Assembly (NCBI RefSeq): GCF_014805625.2
Contig: NW_023998414.1
Location: 34,840,554-34,904,553, forward strand
Source: Glossina fuscipes
Lineage: Eukaryota; Arthropoda; Insecta; Diptera; Glossinidae
Length of the DNA stretch: 64,000 bases
Direction of reading: 5' to 3'
This document shows, piece after piece, positions 27,528-41,757 of this stretch (position 1 is the stretch's first letter; each line of letters starts with the position of its first letter). The position numbers and the translations under genes were made by a program. Under the pieces are notes generated by a model. It saw only the letters and a list, made by a program, of their open reading frames with translations, had not been told where the DNA came from and did no database searches.

Positions 27528-28340
27528 ATGTCCACGGGAGTGGGAGGCGGAGGGAGCATAACGACAGATCATCATAGCCGCTTGTATTTCCTTAACTCAC
27601 CTACGGCACCGCTGTCCGCACGCGATCCCTTCCTTATCAAGCCAGAATACCTCAGCTATGAGAATCCCATGCACCATCTCTACCCGAATAATAGAGGACT
27701 CATAGACTATAATAATTATACGGTTACAGCGGCTGCAGCAGCAGTTAGCGCAGCGGCCGCTTCCTCAGCTAATAGCAACAACAGTAACGTTAATAATAAC
27801 AACTCATCAGCCTCGTCCAATAATAACAATTCAGCCAATTCAGTGGCAGCCGTTGCATTAAATTTGGAAAATACTTTCCATCAGCAAGCGCAAATACAAC
27901 AGCAGCACTTACAGCAAACTAACGGCCAGACTACACATCCCCTGCATCACCACTTAAGTACTGGAACCGGTCAATCCACACGCGCCCAAAAAGCCGCACG
28001 TCGCCGTAGTAACGAATCACCGGAAGCACGTCAACGTAGGCTGGAGCGTAACGCGGCTAGAATGCGTGAGAAGCGGGCCAAGGAAACGGAGGCCGAGTAC
28101 CGGCTACGTCTGGCGAAAAATGCCGAAGCCAATCGTATACGGCGCCAGAACGAAACCGATGTACAAAGAACCCTAAGACTGATGAAGAATGCGGCACGTC
28201 AGCGATTGAGACGAGCCAGTGAAACGGCAGAGGAACGAAAAAAACGTCTGGCTAAGGCCGCCGAACGTATGCGTGTAGCGCGCGCCAAGCAACCGAAAGT
28301 GCCCAAGCCGCCCCTGGCGGATCGTCTCAAGGGTTACTAA
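27528..28340 (+). CDS. STPR-domain protein, FMBP-1-like (270 aa)
   Basis: This is probably a sequence-specific DNA-binding nuclear protein. The N-terminal half is low complexity: Gly-rich start, an Ala run (about residues 68-78), Asn/Ser runs (about 80-105) and Gln/His runs (about 117-145). Residues 162-253 are four back-to-back repeats of exactly 23 residues, starting NESPEARQRRLERN, KETEAEYRLRLAKN, NETDVQRTLRLMKN and SETAEERKKRLAKA. This is the STPR (score-and-three-amino-acid peptide repeat) arrangement known from Bombyx mori FMBP-1, a fibroin-gene binding factor. The domain is very basic, and a 17-residue Pro/Lys tail ends the protein. The first in-frame ATG is taken; no intron is needed. 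Repeats 1 and 2 each match repeats 1 and 2 of the larger gene at 50759 at 18 of 23 positions, so the two are paralogues. I recall neighbouring Drosophila STPR genes (the CG14440-CG14442 group) but cannot say which is the orthologue. Confidence 0.9.
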   Translation: MSTGVGGGGSITTDHHSRLYFLNSPTAPLSARDPFLIKPEYLSYENPMHHLYPNNRGLIDYNNYTVTAAAAAVSAAAASSANSNNSNVNNNNSSASSNNNNSANSVAAVALNLENTFHQQAQIQQQHLQQTNGQTTHPLHHHLSTGTGQSTRAQKAARRRSNESPEARQRRLERNAARMREKRAKETEAEYRLRLAKNAEANRIRRQNETDVQRTLRLMKNAARQRLRRASETAEERKKRLAKAAERMRVARAKQPKVPKPPLADRLKGY

Positions 28341-29500
28341 AAAACAGAACGGAGCATAAATTAGAGCAAATAAGAACATAAAAATATTTAAAAACAAAAA
28401 ACAAAAAAAAAAACAAAAAAAAACAAAACAAAAAAAAAAAAGGAAGAACAACCACAAATGAGGAAAAAAGCAACAGTTATTGATAAACAACCAGACACAT
28501 CTAACATTAAAAACATTTACAACACAATGTCAACAAAATGCACATATACACCAATCTACCAACCAATATAATGTTTGCAAAGATAATAACAACACTAAAA
28601 TTAATATTATATGGATTGTTTTTGAACGAATGAGTTACAAAAATGCATACGTGAGCAGATGAAGAATGGATAATGGAATGCTTAAGGAATCACAATTTTA
28701 AATCTCTCAAGTCAAAAATCATTTCAAACCGAAGCTGCAAGCACAGGAAAGCAAACGTTTTTTTTTTCAATCAATCTCTTTATCTTTTTAGTATTTTAGG
28801 GTCGTGCGATTAAGTTTTACTTTAAAAGGAATTATAAAAATCTGGAAAAATACATTTTAATTTAAATATCTACCTACACATTATATAGTTTTTGCTTTAA
28901 GCGGAAGAAAAATTTATCACCAAGAAAATCAAGCAACATTTTTAACAAAATCAATTATGAATGAAAAGTAGTTAAAAGAATCTTTTTTTTTGTTTTGTTT
29001 TTTTATTTATTTATTTTTTTCTTTCTAATTTTGAAAACTAAATAACTGAACTTTGATAGAAATTTAAAAACGTAGCGAACGAATTTTTATACCCAACATA
29101 CTCCATGGAAGAGCAGTAAGCCTCTATTGTAATGATCGTAACACGTATATAGCCCTCTACAATGGAGACAATAGACAACATATGAAGATAATTTGGCTAT
29201 GTTGACTTAAATGCTTTAAGTAGAGAACTAAAGTCAATCAAGCTGACAAATCTAACTAGAAATTAAAAAAGAGAAAAAACAAATGCATACGCAAAAGATT
29301 TCCGGTTGAAAATCACAAGAACGTTAACAAGTTAGAAAAAGAAAAGATTTTAAAAAATTAAAATAAAATAAAAAAAAACCCCAAAAGTGTCAAATCTTAT
29401 AGTTTGGATAAAAATACAACAAAAAAAAAAAAAAAGCAAAATAAATTGTAAATATGAAGAGTAGTGGGTATTAAAGATTCGGCTTTTAAAATAAAATACA
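28341..29500 (+). other. Probable 3' UTR of the first STPR gene
   Basis: A-rich sequence follows the stop codon with no coding potential. Candidate AATAAA signals lie at 29362-29367 and near 29437 and 29489, so a 3' UTR of about 1 kb is plausible. The true end is not determined. Confidence 0.35.
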
Positions 29501-29861
29501 TTTTGTTTTTTAGTTATTCAAAGCACGCTAAGTAATTAAGAACAAATGCATATTGGTGGTATTTTCAGTCATTAATTGATCGGCCCATTATGCGATTTTA
29601 AATTAATTACATAATTTTAATAGAATATTATATTAAAATTGTTCATATATTGTTTTATCACTTATTCGCAATAGCATTATTTGTCTGATGCTCAGTCTCA
29701 CTTTCAAGTATTTCTTTGTTTGACCTGAGCAAAGTGTATTATTATTATCGTTTAAGACTTTGTTTTCTCTTAAATTCTTCAAAATGTCTTTTTAGTTCTT
29801 TTAGCTTCATTTCTATATAAAGAAGTCACACACAAACAAACAAACAAACACACATACTCAT

Positions 29862-29895
<34 letters not shown>

Positions 29896-31665
29896 CAATA
29901 TTCAGGAATGTGGCCATTAAGCATCGGTTTGCTTTTCCTTTCTTTTTGGTACGAACCGGCATAATGGTCCATTAGTTGTGTTAAAAACGTTTTAATTATC
30001 TTAAAGCATTTTTCTTTATTTCATTGTTTCCCTAACGAAAGTATTCACTATTATAGCTTTCTCTATCATCATATTATACAGTCAACGTCCCAGATTTCAT
30101 TTAGACAATAGTTTGGGATTCTTCAACCTTTTCAATCATTTGGAATCAAAAATAAATATCAGGCATTTACCGAGTTTTAATGGAAAATGTTCCCAAGCGA
30201 ATGATAAAAAATTTTAATTCTCATACCAATAACGAATCTTTGATTTATGATCGTCACTTGCGCCAGCATTAGATCCATGAAAATATGCTTCATACATAAT
30301 TAAATTTTTCTTTTAGAAATGAGAATGAGAGAATTTATCATTTTGCTTATGTATATACTCTTTGATTAGCTTAAAATATTTAGGTTAACTGACTAAGTCC
30401 GTGTGTCATGCTTTCTTCAAACTTTCAGGCAACGGTGATCGGCTAAGCCGATATTTGATATAGATCAAGTTTGAAAAAAGCGAAGCAAGCACTATTTACA
30501 GGCATTTATCAATTGAAAATTTTATGAGAGACATTTGCCCAGGTCGTCTGTACGTTCGCTAAATTAATTTCTCAAATCGATGTGGCTAACATAATCCACA
30601 TTCAGATCTAATGGCTATTTACCATACTTCGCTCTAAAGCGAAACGAATTATTAACAAATATTCCTTGATAATTTGGCGAGATAATATAATAAATGTTTC
30701 CATTTGATTATATGTAGGGTGTTTCAACAAAAAATATCATTTTTAAAGAGCCACTAGGTATGTGTCAAGTGGTGTGTCATCCTGCTGAACATAGACGTCA
30801 TATTAACGTAAATCGTATCGTAGCATTAATTTCAGGCCAAAGAAAAAAAAGCCAATCAGCAGCATAGTTCCAATAGTATGACACGATCAGATATGCCCAT
30901 TAAAAGTTTCTTTATGGTTATTTTATTTTTTTTTAACTTTACGGACTTACATATGCGACATATTTATTTTTCGTACGTAAGCCCGATATATTAAAATGAT
31001 TCCTTCGCTTAAACAATAATGATGATCATGTATTTCCAGCAATCAATTGGCGAATGGATTAGAATAAACAAAAATGCCATACAATGAGAATTGAAAAAAT
31101 GGCGCCTTTTATATGAAGAGACACCCTATACTAATATATTACACGGTATACAAATGCGAATTAATTAAAAATTTCAAGTATACACCCTTCGAACGAGTTT
31201 TTAATGTCTTGACTGCTCTCTAATTTCTTCCAAATCTCTGTACATACTGACCAAATTCATTAAATATCCATTCAAAACTATCTGAAGAAATTAAAACTAT
31301 TTTCTCTCATTCATTTCTCTTTCTTCAAATTAATATTTATTCATTGAGTTTTTGGGTAAATCCATAGGCATTATAAAAATAATGATAATAATAATAATAA
31401 TAATAATAATAATATATATTTAGCTTTAAAGAAATTTAAAGGAAAATAAGGTTTTAAATAAATTTTATAATAAATAATTAAAAAAAGTTCTCGCATTCAT
31501 TACAATGATTATACATATATATCTTGATTTTAAAAATTATATTTATATTTATAAAATCTCTTATTGACTAAACATTTTCTTAACTAAATCTATCTAAATT
31601 AATCGAAAAGCTTATATTTAGCACGCAAAATTTTGTTGAAGTTTATTGAAAGTTTAATTATCACA

Positions 31666-31696
<31 letters not shown>

Positions 31697-31846
31697 TAAG
31701 ACGCTTCACATTCCTATATATTGTATGTGCTATGATCAAGGTGTTAATTTTAAATAATTTACAAGCTTCGAAAGCATTTCTTTATCATTTTATAGCTTTT
31801 CTTAACCTCAAATGCGAAATATTATTAAATTTTTTTGGTTTTATTT

Positions 31847-31877
<31 letters not shown>

Positions 31878-32346
31878 TTTTTTTCGAATCACACTTATGA
31901 CGCTAGAATATCAAAGTGTTTGCATTCAAATTGATTATGTTGGGACTGGGTGAAGATGGTGGTAGGACGGGAGAATCTTTGTCTTAGACATCCTGTTTTT
32001 TTTTTTTTTTTTTCTCTACGATATATGTATACAACTTTCTTACGAGCACATATGAATAAGGAAAAGTATATTTTTCGACAAAAAGGCGCTCGACGACGAC
32101 GACGATAACTATAATTCTTAATATCTTAAAGTTAAGATCACCTTATATATGACTCAAAAAATAAGATAATTATTTTTTAAATTTATATTAAAAGAAGGGT
32201 AAAAAATTTCTTGCTTTGCGAGTAAAAATGCGAGTGAAAGTATATAAAAAAAAAAAAAAAAAAAATTCCATTTCAAATAAAGTCGACTCGTGATGATAGA
32301 TCATAGTTCTGCACAAATTATTCTAGAACATAGTACAAACCGTGGT

Positions 32347-32348
<2 letters not shown>

Positions 32349-32388
<40 letters not shown>
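32349..32388. repeat. 40-nt poly(T) homopolymer
   Basis: An uninterrupted T run. A poly(A) run lies about 90 bp upstream (32248-32266), so the pair forms an A/T-tract inverted arrangement. No transposon body is recognisable beside either. Confidence 0.85.
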
Positions 32389-32389
<1 letters not shown>

Positions 32390-34840
32390 AGGAAATCTCT
32401 TCAGAATTGTGCACATTGTCGGCATTATTGATATTATTTGATTCCCAAAAAGTCTTATTTTGTAGGTGCACTTTAATCTCAAGCAGCTAATCGGAGGAAA
32501 TTAAAAAAAGCCCGTTCAGTATAGTAGGATTGGCGTAATTGCGAATGAAAAGCATTTAACCAGCTAACTGCATCGATCTCTTCGGATAATGTGCATTTAA
32601 GTTGCGTCATAATGACGAGTATACTCGTCAAATACAATTTATGCATGTAATAAGCAATTAGGTTTTATAATGGAAATATATTCACAAAATGTGACAAACA
32701 CACATTCTAAAATCATTCAGAGTAATAAAATTTTATAAGAAAATCTGACTATAAAGGACGGATAGACCGATCATGACATATATATTCATTATAAACTGCT
32801 TAACCGGTTAAAATTTTAAAATTGTATTCACATCTCGGATTGTTTCTCGTCTTTGCCAGTTTGCATCCAATAGATTCAAAAATATTTGCTTTAGCTCGTC
32901 TTGACCGCTCGATAGGCTTAATTCCGCTTGCTTAGCTAACATTCTCAAATGGACATCAAGTTAGTTTCAATCAAAGTTATAAACAAAAATATTTTTTTGG
33001 CATTTGAGTATTGATTGTGTATGCGTTGATCGTGCCAAATGCCAAAGTCATAATACGTTGTCCGTTCTCCTTCAATTTCACTTATGATCGTTTATGGGTC
33101 GTTTCTTTTCGAAATATAGTTAAGCCCTGATCTATATCTTTGTATTATATATTACGATACGAATCATAATTTTTGAATCGGGTCAAGTACTTATTGATTT
33201 CTGGACTTTTCATTATGCAAAAAATATGAAATCGTATCGCATATAGTTTAATTTCATATCTATATTCGTCTATATAATCTCCTAAAAATTTCAATGTGTT
33301 TTTTTTTTTTTAGATGAGAAAAAATTCTTGATAAAATTTTTTAGTATTTCGCATTAGAGAGAATAGAATTTTAGATGAAGAAATCTCAACTTGCTTGTTA
33401 TTGTACTGATCGTGAAAATTTTGATGGTATACGTTCAATATAACTCAGGATAAGCATATAAGTGAACTAAAATGTTTTCTGTTCTTGCTGGTAAAAATTC
33501 GAAAAATACGCATCGAAATATCCTTAAGATGAACATGAAACTTTTTGCTATCTTCACATCGACGGCCATAGCTGCGAAAGTGCGAAAGAAAATCTCAAAT
33601 TTCAGACATCAATTTTTGAAATCGATTTAATAACAAGATTTGCGTGAAGTTACTGAACGATATCCGCCGCAAATTGTAAGTTATCATTTAAAAATATATT
33701 GAAATTTTTAGTTATATCTTTTTTTTTTTTTTATTTTTATTTTTTTTTTTTATATTTTGTTTTTAGGAAAGGGGAAAAAAAGAATATTTTAAAATCTGAC
33801 TTGCGGTAATTGCCCTAAGACAACTGATGCGACTGGGAGGGTTTGCCTACAACGAACGGAGAATGCCAAATATGATTTAAACGATCGCGATGCGATGTTC
33901 ATAATTAGCTTTGGGTGTTCGGTGCGTATTTTTGCGACTTTTAACATGAATAGCAGTAACGGTAAACTCTTATGGTTTGGTGATGGATATAAAAATTCCG
34001 TACTGTGTGTTCTACGCGTTTCGGTAGGTGCAATTTTGTTTGTTGTTGTTGTTGTTGTGATAATAGCTATCACTCAATAATAATTTCATATTCATTTCTT
34101 TTGCACCGATTTTTTTTTTAAGTTTTTTTACCAAAGTTCAGTTAAATCTGTCTGTTTATTTTTTTTTTTCACAAAAAATACAAAAAAAAAAAAACTAATT
34201 TTATTATGATTTTGTTAATAACGTTAAATACATAAAATAAATAAAAAAATAAAAAACAAAAAAAAAAAACAAAAAAAATTAATTAAGAGAAAACTTGAAA
34301 AAAAAAGAAAAAAAACTGTAGTTGTAGACGTAGTTAAAAGTAACATACATATGAAACAAGGTCATAAGAATATTTAAAAAAGGAAAGAAGGAAAGGAAAA
34401 ATAAAAAAAAAAAAAAAAAATGATTATAACATTAGTAGTGAAGGAGGGAGGAGAAGTTACAAAATAATGTAGTAATGTATTGTAGCAGTCATATACATAC
34501 ATTCACACAGACACAAATATAACGTATATATATATATGTACGTATAGATGTGTATGTAAAAGCCGATATAGAGTCAGAACTTTAAGTTCACAAAGTAGAA
34601 AACAGAAGAAAGAAGAAAAGAAGTAAAGAAAAAGGAAAGTAAACTCTAATCGGTTCAAGCATAAGAAACTCATTAAGTTAAAGAAAAACAAAAAAAAAAA
34701 TTTAAAAATAATAATAATGAAATTAAGAGAAAATTAAAAATCGTAAATAAATGCAACAGTAAATATTAACAGATGACAAAAATAAAAACAAAAACAAAAC
34801 AGAGTATTTTTTATAATATATAAATGTATGCTTACACAAT

Positions 34841-34875
<35 letters not shown>

Positions 34876-35251
34876 TATATATAAATATATATATATAAAC
34901 AATATATACGTATGTATAGAGGGTGTACCAAACTGAATTGACATTTGGCTTTTTTTTTTTTGTTTTTTTTTTTATATATATAAAAAATTTCTTGGTTATA
35001 ATAATTAACATATTCCCTTGGTCCGATAATATGGCTTACGTATCGTAGGGAATTAAATAATTTCAACCAACATACCATTATTTTGGATTCGTTATATTTA
35101 CAACTAATAGTAAATATATCAAATGAAGTGAAAATAATTTTTTATTGTAAACAAAGATAATGCGATTCTCGTGGGTCATGCAAATGATGCTTCAATCAGT
35201 TTAGTATGGTACACTTCAAACAAACTGTTGCAGCGTAAGGAAAATAAAGCA

Positions 35252-35309
35252 CACAAATACACACACACACACAGTCACACACACACACACACAGTCACAC
35301 ACACACACA
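35252..35309. repeat. (AC)n repeat with regular AGTC interruptions
   Basis: CA dinucleotide blocks are split twice by the same CAGTCACAC motif. This gives a two-level repeat (a longer unit containing the dinucleotide) rather than a simple run. Confidence 0.8.
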
Positions 35310-35671
35310 ATAGAATACTATAATGTTGTTGTCTTGCTTGTCGTCAGTCATGTAACAATCATTTTTAGGGAATCTGTTGCGTGACAAAAACAAAAAACAA
35401 AACAATACAAAATAGAAATCAATTTTGTTATTTTGAATTATTTCATGAATTGATTGATATTGTTAAATCATTTGCATATAATCCGGTAAAATGTAAACCA
35501 TATTTTCGGACATAGGATTTGTTGCTATATTTGAAAGGAGCATTAAATTACAACATAATGCCTAATATGAAATATCTGATAAATGAACGGTCGACCCTGA
35601 CTTCTGCTTGTATTCATTCTCTTCAATTGAAACAATATATTTTAAACATTCGCTTCATCTTGGAACACTCA

Positions 35672-35709
<38 letters not shown>

Positions 35710-38419
35710 TAGATATAAAAAGTAAAAAAAATGACAACAATAACAACAACAATAATAAGAACAACAACAATCTACACATGTGTATAACTGACACCTCTAA
35801 AGCATGCCCTCATTCAAAAACGCCTACAATAACAACAATAAACCTCTCAAAATCATAAAAATTATTAATTAATAATAATAATAATAATAATAATAAAGAT
35901 ACATAATATTTATTTATGAAAATGATGAAAACAGAATCGAACACCCTGAATGAATGACAATTTTTGGTTTTATACATCATCCGTCAGGACAGGCGAAACA
36001 TGAATGACAGCAAAACTAAAACAAAAAAACATAAATCTCAACAACACCAATCGAAAAAAAAAAAGTAAAAATTTATAATAATTAATTAAAAGAAAACAAA
36101 AAAAACAATTACAATTATTTTACATAATGTAATCAACCGACGCATAAACTTTTAATTCCGCCATCAATTCCTCCTCCCCTGCCCTAATCGAACGTTTTGT
36201 GCATTCGCTGATTCAATGAAAACTCAACTCAAGAATGATTTTTTTTATGTGCTAATATCATCAATTCTGAAGAATGAATGAATTTAGCGAAACTCTTTTT
36301 CTTTCTTCATTCAATTCGAACTTGGAGCATATGGGTGATAGACAGGCAGACAGATCACTTTCACTCATTCAATCACATAATAATAGATATAAAATTTGAA
36401 TTTTGCTTATAACGGCTTACAACAACTTCTCACAATTTGCCGATCGCTCATATGTGAATAATGGGCTCGATGAATCCAAACTAGTGTAATCCCAACACTT
36501 TCTCAATTATGTATGAATATGAAAGCTGAAATGGAATGAATTTGTTATGAAATTTGTAAAATGCGCAAAAAAAAAAAAAATGTTTTTTTTCGTTTTTTTC
36601 ATTTTCGACTGGCCTACCGCTCTATGTCTATATGTCTAAGAATAATGCAAATTTTTTTTTTTTTTTTTTTTTTTATAAATATAACATACATGTTTTATGT
36701 ATATGTTTTAATATCTAAAGAAAGTAAAGTAAAAAAGTTGTGTATGCTTGCAGAGTCAAAAATTTCTAAGGTAATAGCGTAATGTTGCTTGTGAAAAAAA
36801 GTAGATAGAAATTTCACAAACTACATATCTTGCAAAGGTTTCCAAAGTTTTTATTTTATTTTATTTTTTTTATTTTTTTTTTTTAATTAATAAGTGTACA
36901 AATAAATTCATTCCATGAAATTTATGAAATTTTCAATTGTCTTTCGCTATTTAGCGGATATTTAGCGAAATAGGCGTCGATTCATTTTGTCACATTTTCA
37001 ATTCGGCAAAGGTGCTGGCAATTGCATAATTCTGAATAAGTACTAATCGCAAGGAGATTGTCCGTCTGTAAATTATCGCAGAATGCGGTATAACTTCGCC
37101 TAGCGTCCAAATTCAAAATCATTTTCTGAGTTGTTTTTGCTAAAGGGTGGACGGACGGGATTATGCAAATTTTTATCATTATAACGCAAACAAGTTTCTA
37201 ACGGTTTCGTTGCTTATTGCATTTTCACTGCAAGCCTTGGCGGCATTTTCTTGCCAGATTAATTCATTTTATTAAAAACATAGCAAAACCGAGTACTTGT
37301 TAAACTGAATATACATATACACTGAAAGAAATACGCTTATAAATAACTTGAACTGACATCGTTTAACCATCAATATCTAAATTGTCTATATTTGATTTGT
37401 CGAGGAAATTGAACGCGACCGGTATGCTTTATGAAGCAACCAATTTCAGTGGAATTAATCTATTTGTACACTTGAATAATTTTCTTCTTTTTTTTTTTTT
37501 GTTCATAGCACTAGCTTAGTACAATATCGAGATGATAACTTTTGTTTTCATCATATGATCATAGTTATGAAATATTAATAATCATATCAAAGTTGCGATC
37601 TAAGCGTTTTAATCGCTTCAATCTGACCAATCGTTTTATGATTAGGAAGTGAATGAATGACTATCGAGCATTCCCTTACCTATAATTGGCGAGTAGGTGG
37701 TGTAAGATGAATTTGTCATTTTGTCTTGTTGTTGTTCAATCCGTCTGTTCGTTATCGTTGGAAAATATAAATCACATCTCTCTCTCTCTCTATCTTTCTC
37801 TTTCTTCCTATCTTTCACTTTCTCTCTCTCTCTCTGGAGGCTTATAACAGCAATACAGTCTCTTTATCTAATATCGTGTTTATATGTCCGTTTATATACA
37901 ATATCGTTGTCTTCGAAATATTAAACCAGTCAGCGATTATATCTGCAGAGGAAACCCATCAATTTTGAATTAAAATCATCGAAAGGTTGCACTAAGCTTT
38001 ACATAAATTGCATCCAATCAATCCATTAACTTAATACATTTGTTATCAAAGTTTTTTAAGAGTAAAAAATAATTATAGGTATTCAGTTTTTACATTAGGG
38101 TTTGTTCCTTTAGGCTGCGAATTTGTTAACATCTTGTAACCCTTGATAATATGATTTCGATATTTTCTAGTATTTTATTTCAAATATAATCAAAGGGTAA
38201 CAGTTTACCCGTTCACATCCTAAGCTTTCGATGGATATTAAAAATTTGAGTAAACTGTTGAAGCGCCTAGAACATAGGACAAGAACAAGAAGCCTTTTCT
38301 TTTTTTTTTCTTATCGTTACTATGGGCGGAACTTTGAAAATATCGCTTAACAGATTCACATTTGCAGCAATGTGATGGAATTAAATCTCATCCGCTCTTA
38401 TATCGTTTGTAATGCAATA

Positions 38420-38459
<40 letters not shown>

Positions 38460-38965
38460 TTTCAGGAGAAAGGAATTCCTATCGGTATTAACAACTGATT
38501 TCATAATGTTAGAGAATGATTCATAATTTAGCGAGGGCTGTGTGGTAAAGAGAGATAAAAAAAATCAAATTTAAATAAAAAAAAAAAGCAAAAAATTTAA
38601 TTCAATTAACACCATACGTACGTTTCCAACGATCGTTAGAAAATTTATTGCATTTTTTTTTTTTTTTTTTTTTTTTTTGTAAATCATAATCGAAAAAAAT
38701 CAATAAAAGCCAGAGAAGAAATTCCATACTACACAGCCACATAATAATTTTAATGCCAGTTTTAAGCATATTTATAGATAAATTGCACTAAGAATCTATT
38801 CTAAATTATATTATCATGACAAATGTAATAAAAGTGCATTTAAGAAATAAAAACAAATAAGATAACTATATTCGGACGCGATCTCATCTTTTCTATCATC
38901 ATCACCGTCATCCTAAGAAAGATGCAGAACAAACGAAAAAAAAAAAAACAGAAATTTTCATATTC

Positions 38966-39985
38966 TACATTGTTGCGTGGGCGTGGCTGTTTTTTTTTTT
39001 TTTTTTTTCATTTTTGATTATCTGTATCATGTGACTCTTGTAGCTTATGGATAAAAAAAATATCTTCTATCTATATAACTACTTTCCGAGCGTTTTGTAC
39101 TTAATATCCATATCGACGGGATTGTGAAGATGAAATTAGACTGTTATGTCGTGACATCTGCGATATTTAATTTAGAATAGAACACACGTAGGTTGTCGTA
39201 AAAAAAAAAACAAAAAAAAAACATAAAATAAAATAAGAATTTGATGACTTATATGTGAGCTTGACCGATTTTTTGTTTTCATTTTTGTACAGGATTGCGC
39301 TGCAGGACAATTCATCGACTGTAAATGCAAATTTTTATTATTGCATTCTCGATGGTTCCTAAGGGAAAAGCACAAAAAAAAAAAAAAAAAATACGAACAA
39401 AAGAGCTATGTCTCAAATTATGTCGTACTGTGGTTGTGTCCCAGATTTCAATACCAACACAGCACAGCTCAAGAACCTCCAATATTCCTGCTGAATTTCA
39501 AGAGTCAAATTAAATTAAATTTTTGCGACCAAGAGAATGTTTACCACAGGCAATGCACAGACAGGCCGACGGACGTGCTTAAATTGATTTAGCATTTTAT
39601 GGCGACTAAGAATATATACGCTTTATGGGGTCTGTGTGAAGCTCTCTTCGATCAAGCTAATGTTTACCATAGACAGACGGATCGTTTTAGAATTTGTTGC
39701 TTCCTTCCACCAAAAAAAAAAAAAAACAAGTACCACAGACACTACACAGACAGAGGGACAGACATACATGCTTAAATCGATTTATAATTTAATGCCAATC
39801 AAAAATGTATATGTCGTTTATGAAATCTCTGAAGCTTACTTCGATCATGTCAAAGTTTACCATAGGCACTTAACAGGCGGACAAACAGATAGTGGGATGT
39901 ACTCAGAACCGTCCTTCTGGGTATTGCAAATGTTTTAACAAAATGAACATAACCCCTCCTCTTCCACCGGGAATGGGTATAACAA
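38966..39985 (+). repeat. Interspersed repeat family B, long fragment
   Basis: It starts with TTGCGTGGGCGTGGCTG, a motif repeated at 42780. It contains blocks that recur within itself: 'AATGTTTACCAYAG' followed by an ACAGAC run at 39537-39570, 39660-39690 and about 39853-39890. It ends near GGAATGGGTATAAC; the 42.8-kb copy ends with the similar ATGGGTATAAAAAC. This looks like the diverged non-coding end of a transposable element, partly duplicated inside. No protein domain is seen and the superfamily is unknown. Confidence 0.45.
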
Positions 39986-41460
39986 CAATAATAATAATAA
40001 TCATAATAATTATTGGAACAGAAAAGTCCGAGACGACAACTCATAGATAATAATCTTATCCGTATTGTATGTGCAAAGGTTTCTTCTTTTTTATGCAGCC
40101 ATAAGATTGAGGTTAGAAATAAAGGATCGTGTTCAATCATTTGTATCAGGATTCGAATGAGAAATCTATTACCCGTTGAATTTTCGATAATGGGTAGAAC
40201 GCAGCTCATAGGTAAATGTAAATCCTTTATCGTCTCCGGTGGCGTCATTTCATGTCGTTTAAGTTATTTGAGAGTTTTTGTGCCCATAATTCAAGTCCGC
40301 AAGTTGCGACAATACTTATGCGAATTATTTTTTCTTTTTATTGTGAATACGATTAATCACGATGGGTTCAATCTGACAACATTTTTCCTTAAATTTTAGA
40401 AATTATTGATTTTTTTTTTTTCGCAAGCAGAGCGGACTTTACACCTACTAACGAAAAAAATTTCATCATAATTAAAATTTAATTTATATGCGACGATATA
40501 CATCTCCTTCCAATTTCCTTTCATATTCTTACAAATTTTGAAGCTTAACTTTATGCCATAAATGTTCTGTTTTATGAACAATTATCGTATCATTCCATTT
40601 ATAACGGTATTAACAAATATGCCCTTATTAAAGATCTTATCAGATATTTCGTTAAAAAAAAAAAAAAAAAATTCTAAATTAATATGTGTCTGTCCGTACG
40701 TCCATCCATTTATAATTGAAATTCTTCATTTTCAATCGTATGAAATTTAAAAAAAAAAAAATGTAATTTTTTATATATATAAGAATTTAAATGATTCAAT
40801 TATCACTATTTAATAAATAAATAACTTCTTCCACATACCCGGCCATAGATCATGATCGTCCAGCATTGATCGCATTTCGTATTGCCGATACGTAATTGTT
40901 AATAAATGTCCGTATTAAGAAGTTGACGTTTGAAAATCCGATGACGCTTTTATTGCGTAATGTATGTTAAATAAAAATATGTTGTTCTGCCTGATATAGT
41001 ATTTTCTTTCAATACATATACATATACATACAAACAAAAAATTTCCCTAACATTTACGAAACACAAAAATAAAACAAAAACAATCAAAAATTATATATTT
41101 TTCAAAAGATCCTTCGCCACATAATAGCATTGAAATGCTATTGAATACACGTTGCATACACATTCATACATGTGCACATATATATATATATATATAGACA
41201 TAAACGACACCCACACACATATACATTGCATATATATGTATCAATCAATATTTTCATAAAACTTTTTTCAAATATAATTTTAAAAATTTTCAATTTTTAT
41301 CTTTCTTTTTTATAAATATTAGTCAAAATTTTAAATAGAAAACAATATTAACTTTATTGAAAACATATTATGATGCATATTTTTTTATTTACACTAGATC
41401 ATTTATTAGATATATATATATTTACTTATATACATATGTATATATATATATTTATTTATA

Positions 41461-41491
<31 letters not shown>

Positions 41492-41622
41492 TTATTTTTT
41501 TCTTTTATCTTTTTTTTTTCACTTTCGATTTTCTAACACTCATAAGTATATGTAGTAATTGTATTAAAAAAAAAAAAAACAAAAAAAAACAAAAAAAAAT
41601 ATATAAGAGAATATAATATTAA

Positions 41623-41658
<36 letters not shown>

Positions 41659-41757
41659 CCGTAATGTAACTGTACACACTCTAAAATAACAGAATAAAGT
41701 TGCATTCACATTTTTAATGATGACTGGCGCCTAACTGGCCAATGATTTATCAATTTT
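39986..41757. other. Stretch without a supported gene
   Basis: Open frames of 128 codons (+, 40013-40399) and 132 codons (-, 39850-40248) overlap on opposite strands. They show no domain, and part of the minus frame lies in family B repeat DNA, so neither is called. (TA)n tracts lie near 41180-41200 and 41465-41490, and A-rich plus (AAT)n sequence near 41564-41655. Confidence 0.45.

Larger units (their letters stand above)
29501..38965. other. Long gene-free stretch between the STPR genes
   Basis: No gene is supported. It contains (CAAT)n at about 29865-29894, (AAT)n near 31382-31412, (GA)n near 31665-31690, (TTTA)n near 31849-31880, a 40-nt poly(T) (32349-32388), A-rich sequence about 34150-34420, (TA)n near 34842-34870, an interrupted (AC)n at 35252-35309, (TA)n near 35675-35705, (AAT)n near 35874-35895 and (TC)n near 37777-37836. 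Confidence 0.5.
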
